DNA from: Pseudomonas putida
GTDB taxonomy: Bacteria; Pseudomonadota; Gammaproteobacteria; Pseudomonadales; Pseudomonadaceae
Direction of reading: 5' to 3'
Length of the DNA: 64,000 nt
Assembly: GCF_001636055.1 (NCBI RefSeq)
Contig: NZ_CP011789.1
Span: forward strand, 1,798,001 to 1,862,000
Both the position numbers and the translations under genes were made by a program. Under the pieces are notes generated by a model. It was given only the letters and a program-made list of their open reading frames with translations, was not told the DNA's origin and searched no databases. Below, piece by piece: positions 53,765 through 62,524 of the stretch. Positions within the stretch are counted from its first letter, which is position 1, and every line of letters begins with the position of its first letter.

Positions 53765-55090
53765 TCAGCCCAACCCGTACTTCTTCACCTTGTCGAACAA
53801 CGTCGTCTTGGCCATGCCCAGCTCCTGGCTGGCCTGGCTGAGGTTGCCGCCAGTGCGCTGCAAGGCATCACTGAGCAGGTTGCGTTCGAACGCTTCCACC
53901 GCCTCGGCAAAGCCCAGCCCCTGGCTCGCACTGCCACCGGCCTTCTTGAAGGCCGGCAAGCCCAGCGCATAGCGCTCGGCGACGTTGCGCAGCTCGCGCA
54001 CATTGCCCGGCCAGTCATGAGCCATGAGCCGCGACAATGTCTGGCTGTCCAGCTCGGGAACTTCGCGGTCGAAGCGCAGCGCCGATTGCTGCAGGAAATG
54101 CTCGAACAACTGCAGTACGTCCTCGCGGCGTTCGCGCAACGGCGGCAACTCGAGGGTAACCACGTTGAGGCGATAGTACAGGTCGCTGCGGAACTGCCCG
54201 GCCTGGCCCATGGCGTCCAGGTCCGACTTGGTGGCAGCGATCACCCGGCAGTCCACCGGGATGCTCTGGTTCGAGCCCAGGCGCTCGAGAGTGCGCTCCT
54301 GCAAGACGCGCAGCAGCTTGATCTGCAGGTTGATCGGCATGCTCTCGACTTCATCGAGGAACAGTGTCCCGCCATTGGCATGCTCGATCTTGCCGATCCG
54401 CCGTTTGCCCGCGCCGGTGAACGCGTTGGCTTCATGGCCGAAGATTTCGCTCTCGAACAGATTTTCCGGCAGGCCGCCGCAGTTCAAGGCCACGAAGGGG
54501 GCTGTCTGGCGCCGGCTGAAATCGTGCAGGCAACGGGCGACCAGTTCCTTGCCCGTGCCGGTCTCGCCTTCGATCAGGACGTTGGCCGAGGTGTCGGCGA
54601 CGTTGGCGATCAGTTCGCGCAGGTTCTGCATGGCAGGCGAGCGGCCGATGATCCGCCCTTCCAGCGAGCTGTGACCGGCCAGTTGCCGGCGCAGGGCGAC
54701 CACTTCACGCGACAGGCCGCGTTGCTCCAGCGCCCGGCGTACCACATCCACCAGTCGCTCTGGCGAGAACGGCTTCTCCATGAAGTCGTAGGCGCCGTTG
54801 CGCATGGCGCCGACGGCCATGTCGATGTCGCCGTGGCCGGTGATCAGCACCACCGGCAGGCTGCGGTCGCGGGCCTTGAGGCGATTGAGCAGCTCCAGGC
54901 CGTCGATGCCCGGCAGGCGAATGTCGCTGACGACGATCCCGGCGAAATCGTCACCGATCCGCTCCAGGGCCTGTTCGGCGCTGCCGACGCCTTCGCAAGC
55001 GATATCCTCGAGCGCCAGCGCCTGCTGGCAACCGAGCAGCACGTGGGGGTCGTCTTCGACGATCAGGACAGTCAAGGGTGCTTGGTTCAT
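53765..55090 (-). CDS. aauR: Sigma-54-dependent response regulator AauR
   Basis: AauR (441 residues) is an NtrC/DctD-type activator for uptake of acidic amino acids. Receiver residues 1-125 have phospho-acceptor D56 in GIVVSDIRLPGIDG and K107. The AAA+ domain has Walker A GETGTGKE (175-182), the loop NAFTGA (222-227, where GAFTGA is usual) and Walker B GGTLFLDEVESMP. The C-terminal Fis-type HTH is NLLSDALQRTGGNLSQASQELGMAKTTLFDKVKKYGL. The ATG at 55090 follows AAGGG. It is encoded with aauS and next to aatJQMP, whose sigma-54 promoter and upstream TTCGG-N4-CCGAA sites are in this window. Confidence 0.95.
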   Translation of the reverse strand: MNQAPLTVLIVEDDPHVLLGCQQALALEDIACEGVGSAEQALERIGDDFAGIVVSDIRLPGIDGLELLNRLKARDRSLPVVLITGHGDIDMAVGAMRNGAYDFMEKPFSPERLVDVVRRALEQRGLSREVVALRRQLAGHSSLEGRIIGRSPAMQNLRELIANVADTSANVLIEGETGTGKELVARCLHDFSRRQTAPFVALNCGGLPENLFESEIFGHEANAFTGAGKRRIGKIEHANGGTLFLDEVESMPINLQIKLLRVLQERTLERLGSNQSIPVDCRVIAATKSDLDAMGQAGQFRSDLYYRLNVVTLELPPLRERREDVLQLFEHFLQQSALRFDREVPELDSQTLSRLMAHDWPGNVRELRNVAERYALGLPAFKKAGGSASQGLGFAEAVEAFERNLLSDALQRTGGNLSQASQELGMAKTTLFDKVKKYGLG

Positions 55091-55103
55091 GGGGACCCTT
55101 CGT

Positions 55104-57008
55104 TCATGGGGCATCGGCCGAGTCTGTGGGGGAGGTGACCAGGGGCAGGGTGAGGATGAAGGCTGTACCGCCGCCAGCGGGGTGCTCGACGCTCAAGGTG
55201 CCCTTGGCGGCTGTGGCGAGGCTGGCCGACAAGGTCAGGCCCAGGCCCAGGCCATGCTCGCCCGGTTTGGTGGTGAAGAACGGTTCGAACAGGTGCTTGC
55301 GGGCCTCGATGTCAATGCCGTGGCCGTTGTCGCGAACCCGCAGGCGGTATCTGTCGCCTGCCAGTTCGCCCTCCAGCCACAGCTGTGGTTGGGGTTGGGC
55401 GGTCATGGCGTCGAGGGCGTTGCCAAGCAGGTTGACCAGGATCTGTTCCAGGCGCGTCTGGTCGATCGCCAGCGGCTGGTCATCGAATTGGCGATGCAAT
55501 TGCAGGTTGCACGCGCCGATGCGGTTGCCGAGCACCTGCAGGGACGCCTCCACCGCCTTGCCCAGCGAGGCGCGGCCGCTGTCCTCGCCACGCCGGGCGA
55601 AGGAGCGCAGGCTGGCGGTGATGCGCCCCATGCGGTCGATCAGGTCGTTCATGGTGCGCAGGTTGGTGCTGGCGGTCTCGAAGGCTCCGCGTTCGAGGAA
55701 GCGCACGGTATTGCCCGACAGGGTACGCAGTGCCGCCAGCGGCTGGTTCAGCTCATGGGCGATGCTGGTCGACATCTGCCCGATGGCCGCCAGCTTGCCG
55801 GCCTGGACCAACTCGTCCTGGGCATGGCGCAGGGTCTGCTCGGCGTGACGTCGTTCGCGGATCTGCCCCTTGAGTCGTTCGTTGCTGGCACGCAGGTCGG
55901 CGGTACGTTCGGTGATCCGCCGCTCCAGCAGGCTATTGGCTTCTTCCAGGGCTTCGCGGGCAGCCAGGCGCGTGGCGATCACCTTGCGCCGCTCGTTCCA
56001 GGCGATGCCGAGGATTGCCAGCAGGGCGAAGGCAACGCCGACCAGGATGCCCTGGACCATCGACTCGCGATGCAGATCCTGCAGCGGGGTGAGCAGGGTG
56101 AAGTGCCAGGGGGTGTCAGCCAGGCGCCGGGTCTGGGCCAGGTAGGCGACTTCACGCACTTTGCCCTGGGCGGTTTCGCTGTTGGCCGGGAAGGTCAGTT
56201 TTTCTACACCATCGCCCAGCGTCTCGCGGGCCAGCGGTTGCAGTTCGTTGAGTGGCCACCAGTAGTACTGCAGGCTGCGCGCCAGCTCTTCCTTGATCTG
56301 CGGGGTCAGCGGGCGCACCGACTTCAGCCGCCGGGCGGGATCGCTGGAAAGGATGATGATGCCGTTCTCGTCGCTGACGAATGCTTCGAGGCGGGCGCGT
56401 TGCCAGCGCTCTTCCAGGGTGTCCAGGCGGACCTTGATCACCGCGACGCCGATGATCTTGCCGTGCTCTTCCAGGCCATGGGCCAGATAGTAGCCGGCTT
56501 CCCCGGTGGTGCTGCCGATGCCGTAGAAACGCCCAGGCTGTCCGCGCACGGCGTCCTGGAAATAGGCGCGGAAGGCCAGGTCTTCCCCCAGGAAGGAGTC
56601 GGCGTCGCGCCAGTTGCTGGTGGCCTGCACCCGGCCGCTGGTGTCCAGGACGTAGATCGCCCGGCTTCGGCTGCGGCGGTTCAGGCCTTCGAGGTATTCG
56701 TTGACGACCTGCCGCGAGCCGCCGTCAGGTTCGGCGAGCAGTTGCGAGACGCTGTCTTCGAGCTCCAGCAGACTCGGCAGGTAGGTGTACTTGCTGATTT
56801 CGCTTTCGACCGTGCGCGCGTGCAGCTCGAGCTGGCGCTCGCCGTTCTCGCTCAGGGCGCGGATGCCGTTGTTTTCGCTGATCATGTAGCCGACCAGGCC
56901 CAGACCGACCATCAGCAGGACGATCAGTGGTGGGAGGAACAGTTGGCGGATCAGGCGGGATTTCACGGCAGGCTTGGCAGGGCGAAGTAGCGAAGGATCG
57001 CATTTCAT
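55104..57008 (-). CDS. aauS: Sensor histidine kinase AauS (DctB-like)
   Basis: AauS (634 residues) is a DctB-type membrane kinase. It has an N-terminal helix (LIRQLFLPPLIVLLMVGLGLVGYMI), a large periplasmic double-PDC sensor (about residues 45-310) containing YLPSLLELEDSVSQLL and YFQDAVRGQPGRFYGIGSTTGEAGYYLAHGL, and a second helix (GILVGVAFALLAILGIAW). A coiled-coil, the His-box SIAHELNQPLAALRTL (His about residue 417) and an ATPase domain with DNGHGID and GLGLGLTLSAS follow. It is followed closely by aauR. It should sense glutamate/aspartate as in the KT2440 system. ATG at 57008; GTG at 57011 is an alternative. Confidence 0.93.
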   Translation of the reverse strand: MKCDPSLLRPAKPAVKSRLIRQLFLPPLIVLLMVGLGLVGYMISENNGIRALSENGERQLELHARTVESEISKYTYLPSLLELEDSVSQLLAEPDGGSRQVVNEYLEGLNRRSRSRAIYVLDTSGRVQATSNWRDADSFLGEDLAFRAYFQDAVRGQPGRFYGIGSTTGEAGYYLAHGLEEHGKIIGVAVIKVRLDTLEERWQRARLEAFVSDENGIIILSSDPARRLKSVRPLTPQIKEELARSLQYYWWPLNELQPLARETLGDGVEKLTFPANSETAQGKVREVAYLAQTRRLADTPWHFTLLTPLQDLHRESMVQGILVGVAFALLAILGIAWNERRKVIATRLAAREALEEANSLLERRITERTADLRASNERLKGQIRERRHAEQTLRHAQDELVQAGKLAAIGQMSTSIAHELNQPLAALRTLSGNTVRFLERGAFETASTNLRTMNDLIDRMGRITASLRSFARRGEDSGRASLGKAVEASLQVLGNRIGACNLQLHRQFDDQPLAIDQTRLEQILVNLLGNALDAMTAQPQPQLWLEGELAGDRYRLRVRDNGHGIDIEARKHLFEPFFTTKPGEHGLGLGLTLSASLATAAKGTLSVEHPAGGGTAFILTLPLVTSPTDSADAP

Positions 57009-57068
57009 CACAGTGGCCTTGTCACGACCAGCGTCCGCTGCCCTGGCAGGCAGCGGACACCGGGATCA

Positions 57069-57803
57069 TCAGTGCTGCAGGATCTTGCTGAGGAAGTGCT
57101 GGGTGCGTTCGTGGCGACCTTCGGGTTTGCCGAAGAAGTCTTCCTTCTGGCAGTCCTCGATGATGTTGCCCTTGTCCATGAAGATCACCCGGTTGGCGAC
57201 CTTGCGGGCGAAGCCCATTTCGTGGGTCACGCACATCATGGTCATGCCCTCATGGGCGAGCTCTACCATCACGTCCAGTACTTCGTTGACCATTTCCGGG
57301 TCCAGTGCCGAGGTCGGTTCGTCGAACAGCATGACGATCGGGTCCATCGACAGGGCGCGGGCGATCGCCACGCGCTGCTGCTGGCCGCCGGAGAGCTGGC
57401 CGGGGTGCTTCTTGGCATGGGCGCCGAGGCCTACGCGGTCGAGCAAGGCCAGGCCTTTCTTGGTGGCTTCCGCCTCGCTGCGGCCGAGCACCTTGCGCTG
57501 GGCGATGGTCAGGTTTTCGGTGATCGACAGGTGCGGGAACAGCTCGAAGTGCTGGAATACCATGCCCACCCGCGAACGCAGTTTGGGCAGGTTGGTCTTC
57601 GGATCGGCGATCGAAGTGCCGTCGACCACGATGTCGCCCTTCTGGAATGGCTCCAGCGCGTTGACGCACTTGATCAGGGTGGACTTGCCCGAGCCGGATG
57701 GGCCGCAGACCACCACCACTTCACCTTTCTTGACCTCGGTGGTGCAATCGGTCAGCACCTGGAAGTCCCCGTACCACTTGTTGACGTTCTTGATGGAAAT
57801 CAT
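57069..57803 (-). CDS. aatP: Acidic amino acid ABC transporter, ATPase
   Basis: AatP (244 residues) is the ATP-binding subunit of the glutamate/aspartate ABC importer. Walker [10 protein letters not shown] (34-42), Q-loop Q-H-F-E-L-F-P-H-L, signature [15 protein letters not shown], Walker [14 protein letters not shown] and the H-switch [22 protein letters not shown] are all intact. The ATG at 57803 overlaps the aatM stop (ATGA), so the subunits are co-translated. The frame extends upstream only through aatM in the wrong reading frame. It is last in aatJQMP and precedes aauS. Confidence 0.96.
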   Translation of the reverse strand: MISIKNVNKWYGDFQVLTDCTTEVKKGEVVVVCGPSGSGKSTLIKCVNALEPFQKGDIVVDGTSIADPKTNLPKLRSRVGMVFQHFELFPHLSITENLTIAQRKVLGRSEAEATKKGLALLDRVGLGAHAKKHPGQLSGGQQQRVAIARALSMDPIVMLFDEPTSALDPEMVNEVLDVMVELAHEGMTMMCVTHEMGFARKVANRVIFMDKGNIIEDCQKEDFFGKPEGRHERTQHFLSKILQH

Positions 57804-58471
57804 ACGGCGATCCTTTTTTGCAGACGCTTGACCAACCAGGAAGCGGAGAAACTGATGAGGAAGTACACGACGCCGGCAAAGATCAGGAACTCGTGGGAGC
57901 GCCCGATGATGTCGCCGTTGGAGCGTGCCGAGTTGAGGAAGTCCACCAGGCCCACGGTGTAGACCAGCGAGGTGTCCTGGAACAGGATGATGCTCTGCTG
58001 CAGCAGCAGCGGGGTCATCTTGCGGAACGCCTGGGGCAGGATGATCAGGCGCATGCACTGGCCGTAGGTCATGCCCAGTGCCTGCGCGGCGCCCATCTGG
58101 CCCTTGGAGATCGACTGCACGCCGGCACGCACGATTTCGCAGAAGTAGGCCGCCTCGAACATCATGAAGGCCACGACGCAGGAGGTGAACGCGCCGATCG
58201 GGGTGTCTTCGCCGGTAATCCAGCGCAGCACGAAGGGCACGGCCAGGTAGAACCAGGTGATCACCAGCAGCAGCGGGATGGAGCGGAAGTAGTTGACGTA
58301 GGCGCCGGCGATATTGGCCAGCAGCTTGCTCGACGACAACCGCATCAGCGCCAGGACGGTCCCCAGCGCGATACCACCGACCACACCCATGACCATCAGT
58401 TGCAAGGTCATGACCATGCCGTCCCACAGGGCGGGCAGGGCAGGGATGATTTCGCTGAAATCCATGTCCAT
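57800..58471 (-). CDS. aatM: Acidic amino acid ABC transporter, permease
   Basis: AatM (223 residues) is one of two inner-membrane permeases, of the HisM/GlnP polar amino acid type. It has membrane segments such as [25 protein letters not shown] and [22 protein letters not shown]. The EAA-type loop contacting the ATPase is [41 protein letters not shown], with the conserved G...P. Starts one base inside the aatQ stop (TAATG) behind GGGAGG; the stop overlaps aatP. Works with AatQ, AatP and the binding protein AatJ. Confidence 0.95.
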   Translation of the reverse strand: MDMDFSEIIPALPALWDGMVMTLQLMVMGVVGGIALGTVLALMRLSSSKLLANIAGAYVNYFRSIPLLLVITWFYLAVPFVLRWITGEDTPIGAFTSCVVAFMMFEAAYFCEIVRAGVQSISKGQMGAAQALGMTYGQCMRLIILPQAFRKMTPLLLQQSIILFQDTSLVYTVGLVDFLNSARSNGDIIGRSHEFLIFAGVVYFLISFSASWLVKRLQKRIAV

Positions 58472-59217
58472 TACTTACCTCCCACGGAAATCAGGCCAGG
58501 TACGGCAACTTTCTTCTCGACCATGCGCATCAGCAGCATCAGGCCCATGTTCAGGGTGAAGTAGATCAGCGTGGCCAGGGTGAAGGCCTCGAACAGGTTG
58601 GCGGAGAACTCGGCGGTCTGCTTGGTCTGGGCCAGCAGCTCCATCAAGCCGATCAGCGACGCCACCGAGGAGTTCTTGAACACGTTCAGGAATTCGGAGG
58701 TGAGCGGCGGAATGATGATCCGGTAGGCCTGTGGCAGCAGCACGTTCATGTAGATCTGCGGCAGGCTGAAGCCCATCGCGCGCCCGGCAGACTCCTGTCC
58801 GCGGGGCAGGGCCTGGATACCGGTGCGCACTTGTTCGCAGACACGCGCGGCGGTGAACAGGCCAAGGCAGATGATCACGCTGATCAGTGCCGAGGTGGTT
58901 GGGTTGAGGTCCTGCTTGAACCACTCCTGCAGGCCCTCCGGAAGCAGGTCCGGTACCAGGAAGTACCAGATGAACAGCTGCACCAGCAGCGGTACGTTGC
59001 GGAACAGTTCCACGTAGGCGGTGGCGATGCCTGATACCAGACGGTTCGGCACGGTGCGCATCACGCCAAGCAGCGATCCCAGCAGCAAGGCGATGATCCA
59101 GGCGCAGATGGCGATGGCGATGGTCCAGCCCAGACCGGTGACGTACCAGTCCAGATAGATTTCGCTGCCCACGCCAGTGGACTTGAAGAACACGCCCCAG
59201 TCCCAGTTGTAATTCAT
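58471..59217 (-). CDS. aatQ: Acidic amino acid ABC transporter, permease
   Basis: AatQ (248 residues) is the second permease of the importer. It starts [52 protein letters not shown]. The EAA loop [53 protein letters not shown] shows the conserved G and PQ features. Longer at the N-terminus than AatM, as is usual for GltJ-type permeases. It follows aatJ after a gap of about 150 bases containing a weak GC hairpin, and aatM follows it directly. Confidence 0.95.
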   Translation of the reverse strand: MNYNWDWGVFFKSTGVGSEIYLDWYVTGLGWTIAIAICAWIIALLLGSLLGVMRTVPNRLVSGIATAYVELFRNVPLLVQLFIWYFLVPDLLPEGLQEWFKQDLNPTTSALISVIICLGLFTAARVCEQVRTGIQALPRGQESAGRAMGFSLPQIYMNVLLPQAYRIIIPPLTSEFLNVFKNSSVASLIGLMELLAQTKQTAEFSANLFEAFTLATLIYFTLNMGLMLLMRMVEKKVAVPGLISVGGK

Positions 59218-59365
59218 CGGGATTTCCCCTCAGACGGTTGTTTCACGGGCACCTTTGAACTTCCAAGAGCGCTGGGCGCCCTCGGAAGTAAAGGTTAGAC
59301 ACTTATGCGTGGCCCGTCGGTTGGATTCGTGCTTGGTGGAGCACACGGGCCATTTCAGCAGGGGA

Positions 59366-60283
59366 TCAGGACTTGGTTTCGTCCGCAGCCTTGTCGGTAG
59401 GCTCTGCGATCAGCTTCTTCAGCTCTTCGCTCATCGGGAACTGCAGGTTCAGGCCTTTCGGTGGGATTGGCTGCTGGAACCACTTGTCGTAGCTCTTCTG
59501 CACGGCGCCCGACTTGTAGTAGGCGACGATGGCGTCATCGACCGCTTTCTTGAACTGCGCATCGTCCTTGCGCACCATGCAGCCGTAGATTTCGTACGAT
59601 TGCGGGGTGCCGGTGATGACCCAGTCGGTCGGCTTCTTGGCCTTGGCCATTTCGCCGGCCAGCAGGGCGTCATCCATCATGAAGGCTACGGCGCGGCCGC
59701 TTTCGAGCATGTTGAAGGCTTCACCGTGGTCCTTGGCGGAAATCACGTTCATCTTCATCTGCTTGTCGGCGTTCATCGCCTTGAGCAGGCGCTCGGAGGT
59801 GGTGCCGGCGGTGGTCACGACGTTCTTGCCGGCCAGGTCCGGGAAGTCTTTGTAGGAGGGCTGACCGTCCTTGACCTTGGTCAGCAGACGGGTGCCGACT
59901 TCGAAGATGCCGACCGAGAAGCCGACTTGCTGCTGGCGCTCGACGTTGTTGGTGGTGGAGCCGCACTCCAGGTCGACGGTGCCGTTCTGCACCAGCGGGA
60001 TGCGGGTCTGGGAGGTGACGAGGTTGTACTTGACCTTGATGTCGGTGCCCAGTTGCTTCTTCAGGGCTTCGACCACAGCCAGCTGGACGTCGTGGGAGTA
60101 GCCCACGGGTGTAGTGCTGCCTGCCAGGTAGGAAAACGGAATGGAGGAGTCACGGTGGCCCAGGGTGATGGTGCCGGAATCCTTGATCTTCTTCAGGGTG
60201 CCGGTCAGCTCTTCGGCCATTACCGGCGAAGCGATGACGGCGGCGGCGATTGCAGCGCCCAGCAATTGACGAACGATACGCAT
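59366..60283 (-). CDS. aatJ: Glutamate/aspartate-binding periplasmic protein
   Basis: AatJ (305 residues) is the solute-binding protein of the acidic amino acid importer (GltI/BztA group). The signal peptide is MRIVRQLLGAAIAAAVIASPVMA with cleavage before EELTGTLKKIKDSGTITLGHRDSSIPFSYL. The mature protein has PVGYSHDVQLAVVEALKKQLG and VDLECGSTTNNVERQQQVGFSV, typical of glutamate/aspartate binders. The ATG at 60283 follows GAGGA; codons upstream are untranslated leader. It heads the aatJQMP operon behind a sigma-54 promoter at 60384-60399. Confidence 0.96.
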   Translation of the reverse strand: MRIVRQLLGAAIAAAVIASPVMAEELTGTLKKIKDSGTITLGHRDSSIPFSYLAGSTTPVGYSHDVQLAVVEALKKQLGTDIKVKYNLVTSQTRIPLVQNGTVDLECGSTTNNVERQQQVGFSVGIFEVGTRLLTKVKDGQPSYKDFPDLAGKNVVTTAGTTSERLLKAMNADKQMKMNVISAKDHGEAFNMLESGRAVAFMMDDALLAGEMAKAKKPTDWVITGTPQSYEIYGCMVRKDDAQFKKAVDDAIVAYYKSGAVQKSYDKWFQQPIPPKGLNLQFPMSEELKKLIAEPTDKAADETKS

Positions 60284-60383
60284 CAAATTTTCCTCGACGT
60301 TTGTTTTTTTTATGGAGCCGTTGGCGGACTCTTCGTTCAACGAACACAACAAGAAGCGGTGTGCGTTCGGCTACCAAGTGTAG

Positions 60384-60399
60384 AGCATGACTCGTGCCA
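60384..60399 (-). promoter_or_regulatory. Sigma-54 promoter of aatJQMP
   Basis: On the minus strand it reads TGGCACG-AGTC-ATGCT. The -24 GG and -12 GC are 10 bases apart as the sigma-54 rule requires, and only the first base of the -12 box (A for T) departs from TGGCACG-N4-TTGCW. The start point would fall about 90 bases before the aatJ ATG. Activation by AauR is expected. Confidence 0.85.
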
Positions 60400-60476
60400 A
60401 GCTCCGACATTCATCATAACGCCGCGAATTTCCTGGGAATTAATCTTTTCTGACGAATTATTTCCAAGGGTGGGCG

Positions 60477-60490
60477 TGCGGGTTTCCGAA
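60477..60490. promoter_or_regulatory. AauR upstream site 1 (imperfect)
   Basis: TGCGG-GTTT-CCGAA matches the AauR inverted repeat TTCGG-N4-CCGAA at 9 of 10 conserved bases. Its centre is 31 bases, about three helical turns, from the perfect site and about 110 bases upstream of the predicted aatJ start point. Confidence 0.7.
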
Positions 60491-60507
60491 TGACTGGTCT
60501 GGCGGCG

Positions 60508-60521
60508 TTCGGAAATCCGAA
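60508..60521. promoter_or_regulatory. AauR upstream site 2 (perfect)
   Basis: TTCGG-AAAT-CCGAA is an exact fit to the inverted repeat TTCGG-N4-CCGAA recorded for AauR in P. putida KT2440. It lies about 140 bases upstream of the predicted aatJ start point, the right range for a sigma-54 enhancer. Confidence 0.8.
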
Positions 60522-60539
60522 TGGGTGGGCGCCGGGTGT

Positions 60540-60558
60540 CATGACCATAGTGGTCATG
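60540..60558. repeat. Perfect palindrome in the glpD-aatJ gap
   Basis: CATGACCA-TAG-TGGTCATG is an 8-base perfect inverted repeat with 3-base centre, lying 18 bases beyond the AauR site on the side away from aatJ. It could be a binding site for another regulator. The rest of the gap to 60750 has no gene with family support. Confidence 0.5.
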
Positions 60559-60749
60559 CTGAAAGTGCACGTCACCATTACAACGACAGGTTCAGCGAGG
60601 TAAAAGAGCGCTTTCATACGCGCTTGGCCGACCTGAAGGTTGAATTGAAGAGGGCGTGGGGTGATCGACGAGTGGACGCTCGACCTGCGCAGCAGGGCCC
60701 TGAAGGACGTAAACGGCGCTGCAGACTGGCCTGAAAGGCGTTTTGCAGG

Positions 60750-60778
60750 GGACGGGCTGGTGTTGCGCCAGCCCGTCC
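60750..60778 (-). terminator. Hairpin after glpD
   Basis: GGACGGGCTGG-TGTTGCG-CCAGCCCGTCC, an 11-base perfect stem with a 7-base loop, starting 6 bases beyond the glpD stop on the minus strand. There is no T run, but it is the obvious 3' end for glpD. Confidence 0.65.
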
Positions 60779-60784
60779 AATGGC

Positions 60785-62323
60785 TCAGGCCGCGCGGACC
60801 CGGGCCCGGTTCGAGGCGGCCTGCTGCAGGTAGTCGGCCAGGGCCTGTTGCTCGGCAGCATTGGTGAACAGGCCCAGTTTGGTGCGGCGCCAGAGAATAT
60901 CGTCCACGCTGACGGCCCATTCTGCAGCGCACAGGTAATCCACCTCGCGGCTGAACAAACCACCACCGATCGACTGACCAAGGTCATCCGGCCCTTGTAC
61001 ACCCTCAAGCAGGCGCCAGACACGACTGCCGTAAGTCAGCACCCAGCGCTTGGCGATGTCCACCGGCAGCCAGCCGTGGCGCGCCAGAACGGCATCGACC
61101 AGGGCCTGCACGCTGGTCATGCCTTCGCCCCCTGGCAATGGCGCGCTGGCAGTCCAGCTGCCGCGCATCTGGGAGAAGAAAGGCTTGAGTTCGGTCATCG
61201 CTGATTCTGCCAGCTTGCGGTAGGTGGTCAGCTTGCCGCCGAACACCGAAAGCAGGGGCGCCTGCCCCTCGCTGGCGGACAACGCCAGGGTGTAGTCGCG
61301 GGTGACGGCAGAAGGGTTGTCCGACTCGTCGTTGCACAGCGGGCGTACGCCGGAGTAGGTGTGCTGGATGTCGGCGCGTGACAATTGATGATTGAAATGT
61401 TCGTTGACCACCTTGAGCAGGTAGTCGGTTTCCGCGTCGGTGATCGCCACCTTGGCCGGGTCGCCGCTGTATTCACGGTCGGTGGTGCCGATCAGGGTGA
61501 AGCGGTCCAGATAAGGGATGCAGAAGACGATGCGCTGGTCTTCGTTCTGCAGGATGTAGGCGTGTTCGCCTTCGTACAGCCGCGGCACGATGAGATGGCT
61601 GCCTTGGATCAGGCGAATGCCGTAGGGCGCATCGAGCTTGAGGTCGTCCTTGATGAAGCTTGCCACCCAAGGACCGGCGGCATTGACCAGGGCGCGGGCG
61701 CGAATGGTCTGCAGGCTGCCGTCGGCATGCTGCAGTTCGACCTGCCACAGGCCATCGACGCGCTCGGCGCGCAGGCAGCGGGTACGGGTGTGCAGGTGGG
61801 CGCCTTTTTCACGTGCGGCCATGGCGTTGAGCACCACCAGGCGAGCGTCATCGACTGCGCAATCGGCGTATTCGAAGCCGCGTGTGATCGTCGGCTTGAG
61901 CGGATAGCCCGCACCGAAACGCAGGCTGCGCGAGCCGCCCAGGCGCTTGCGCTTGCCCAGATGATTGTAGAGGAACAGGCCAGCGCGAATCATCCAGGCC
62001 GGACGCAGGTGGGGACGATGTGGCAACACGAAGCGCATGGGCTTGACGATGTGCGGCGCCTTGGCCAGCAGCACTTCGCGCTCGGCCAGGGCTTCACGTA
62101 CCAGGCGGAATTCGTAGTGTTCCAGGTAGCGCAGGCCACCATGGATCAGTTTGCTGCTCGCCGAGGAGGTGTGCTGGGCAAGGTCGTCCTTCTCGCACAG
62201 GAAGACCTTCAGGCCACGCCCGGCAGCATCGGCGGCGATACCGACGCCATTGATGCCACCGCCGATCACGGCGAGGTCATAGCAGTCGGCGAGGGGCGGC
62301 TGGGGCTGGATGGGCTGGGACAC
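60785..62323 (-). CDS. glpD: Glycerol-3-phosphate dehydrogenase
   Basis: GlpD (512 residues) oxidises sn-glycerol 3-phosphate to dihydroxyacetone phosphate with FAD at the inner membrane, feeding electrons to quinone. FAD motif AVIGGGINGVGIAADAAGRGLKVFLCEKDDLAQHTSSASSKLIHGGLRYLEHYEFRLVREAL spans about residues 19-80. The substrate region QNEDQRIVFCIPYLDRFTLIGTTDREYSGDP is intact. The GTG at 62323 was chosen because AGGAGG lies 8 bases before it and it gives the 512-residue length of the KT2440 protein; an ATG at 62365 is upstream of the ribosome site. Preceded by GlpR operators. Confidence 0.96.
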   Translation of the reverse strand: MSQPIQPQPPLADCYDLAVIGGGINGVGIAADAAGRGLKVFLCEKDDLAQHTSSASSKLIHGGLRYLEHYEFRLVREALAEREVLLAKAPHIVKPMRFVLPHRPHLRPAWMIRAGLFLYNHLGKRKRLGGSRSLRFGAGYPLKPTITRGFEYADCAVDDARLVVLNAMAAREKGAHLHTRTRCLRAERVDGLWQVELQHADGSLQTIRARALVNAAGPWVASFIKDDLKLDAPYGIRLIQGSHLIVPRLYEGEHAYILQNEDQRIVFCIPYLDRFTLIGTTDREYSGDPAKVAITDAETDYLLKVVNEHFNHQLSRADIQHTYSGVRPLCNDESDNPSAVTRDYTLALSASEGQAPLLSVFGGKLTTYRKLAESAMTELKPFFSQMRGSWTASAPLPGGEGMTSVQALVDAVLARHGWLPVDIAKRWVLTYGSRVWRLLEGVQGPDDLGQSIGGGLFSREVDYLCAAEWAVSVDDILWRRTKLGLFTNAAEQQALADYLQQAASNRARVRAA

Positions 62324-62367
62324 GGGCAAGGCCTCCTGAGGGCGGTTCACAGCGAATGTGAACATCT

Positions 62368-62385
62368 ATGTTCGTTTCCGAAAAT
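62368..62385 (-). promoter_or_regulatory. GlpR operator upstream of glpD
   Basis: ATGTTCG-TTTC-CGAAAAT is an inverted repeat (6 of 7 arm bases paired) that fits the GlpR operator with its TTCG-N4-CGAA core. It lies 45-62 bases before the glpD start codon. Confidence 0.7.
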
Positions 62386-62451
62386 AGTAGCGCAACAAAA
62401 AGGCCATCGCCAGTCGCTGATCATAGAAAATACTGATCAGATGGCAATAAA

Positions 62452-62473
62452 GTGAACATTATTGAACATTTTA
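62452..62473 (-). promoter_or_regulatory. Second GlpR half-site pair between glpR and glpD
   Basis: gtgaacattattgaacattt holds two GAACATT half-sites in direct repeat, 11 bases apart (one helical turn). They match the ATGTTC half of the GlpR operator and lie just downstream of glpR, about 130 bases before glpD. Confidence 0.5.
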
Positions 62474-62524
62474 TGGCGCTGTCTCACCGGCGGCTCGCCA
62501 CCGGTGATGATCAGCGTTGCGCGC

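Noticed and set aside
60525..60734. 69-codon open frame in the glpD-aatJ gap
   Set aside because: GTG start without ribosome site, overlaps the palindrome at 60540-60558, no signal or domain; composition like translated intergenic DNA.
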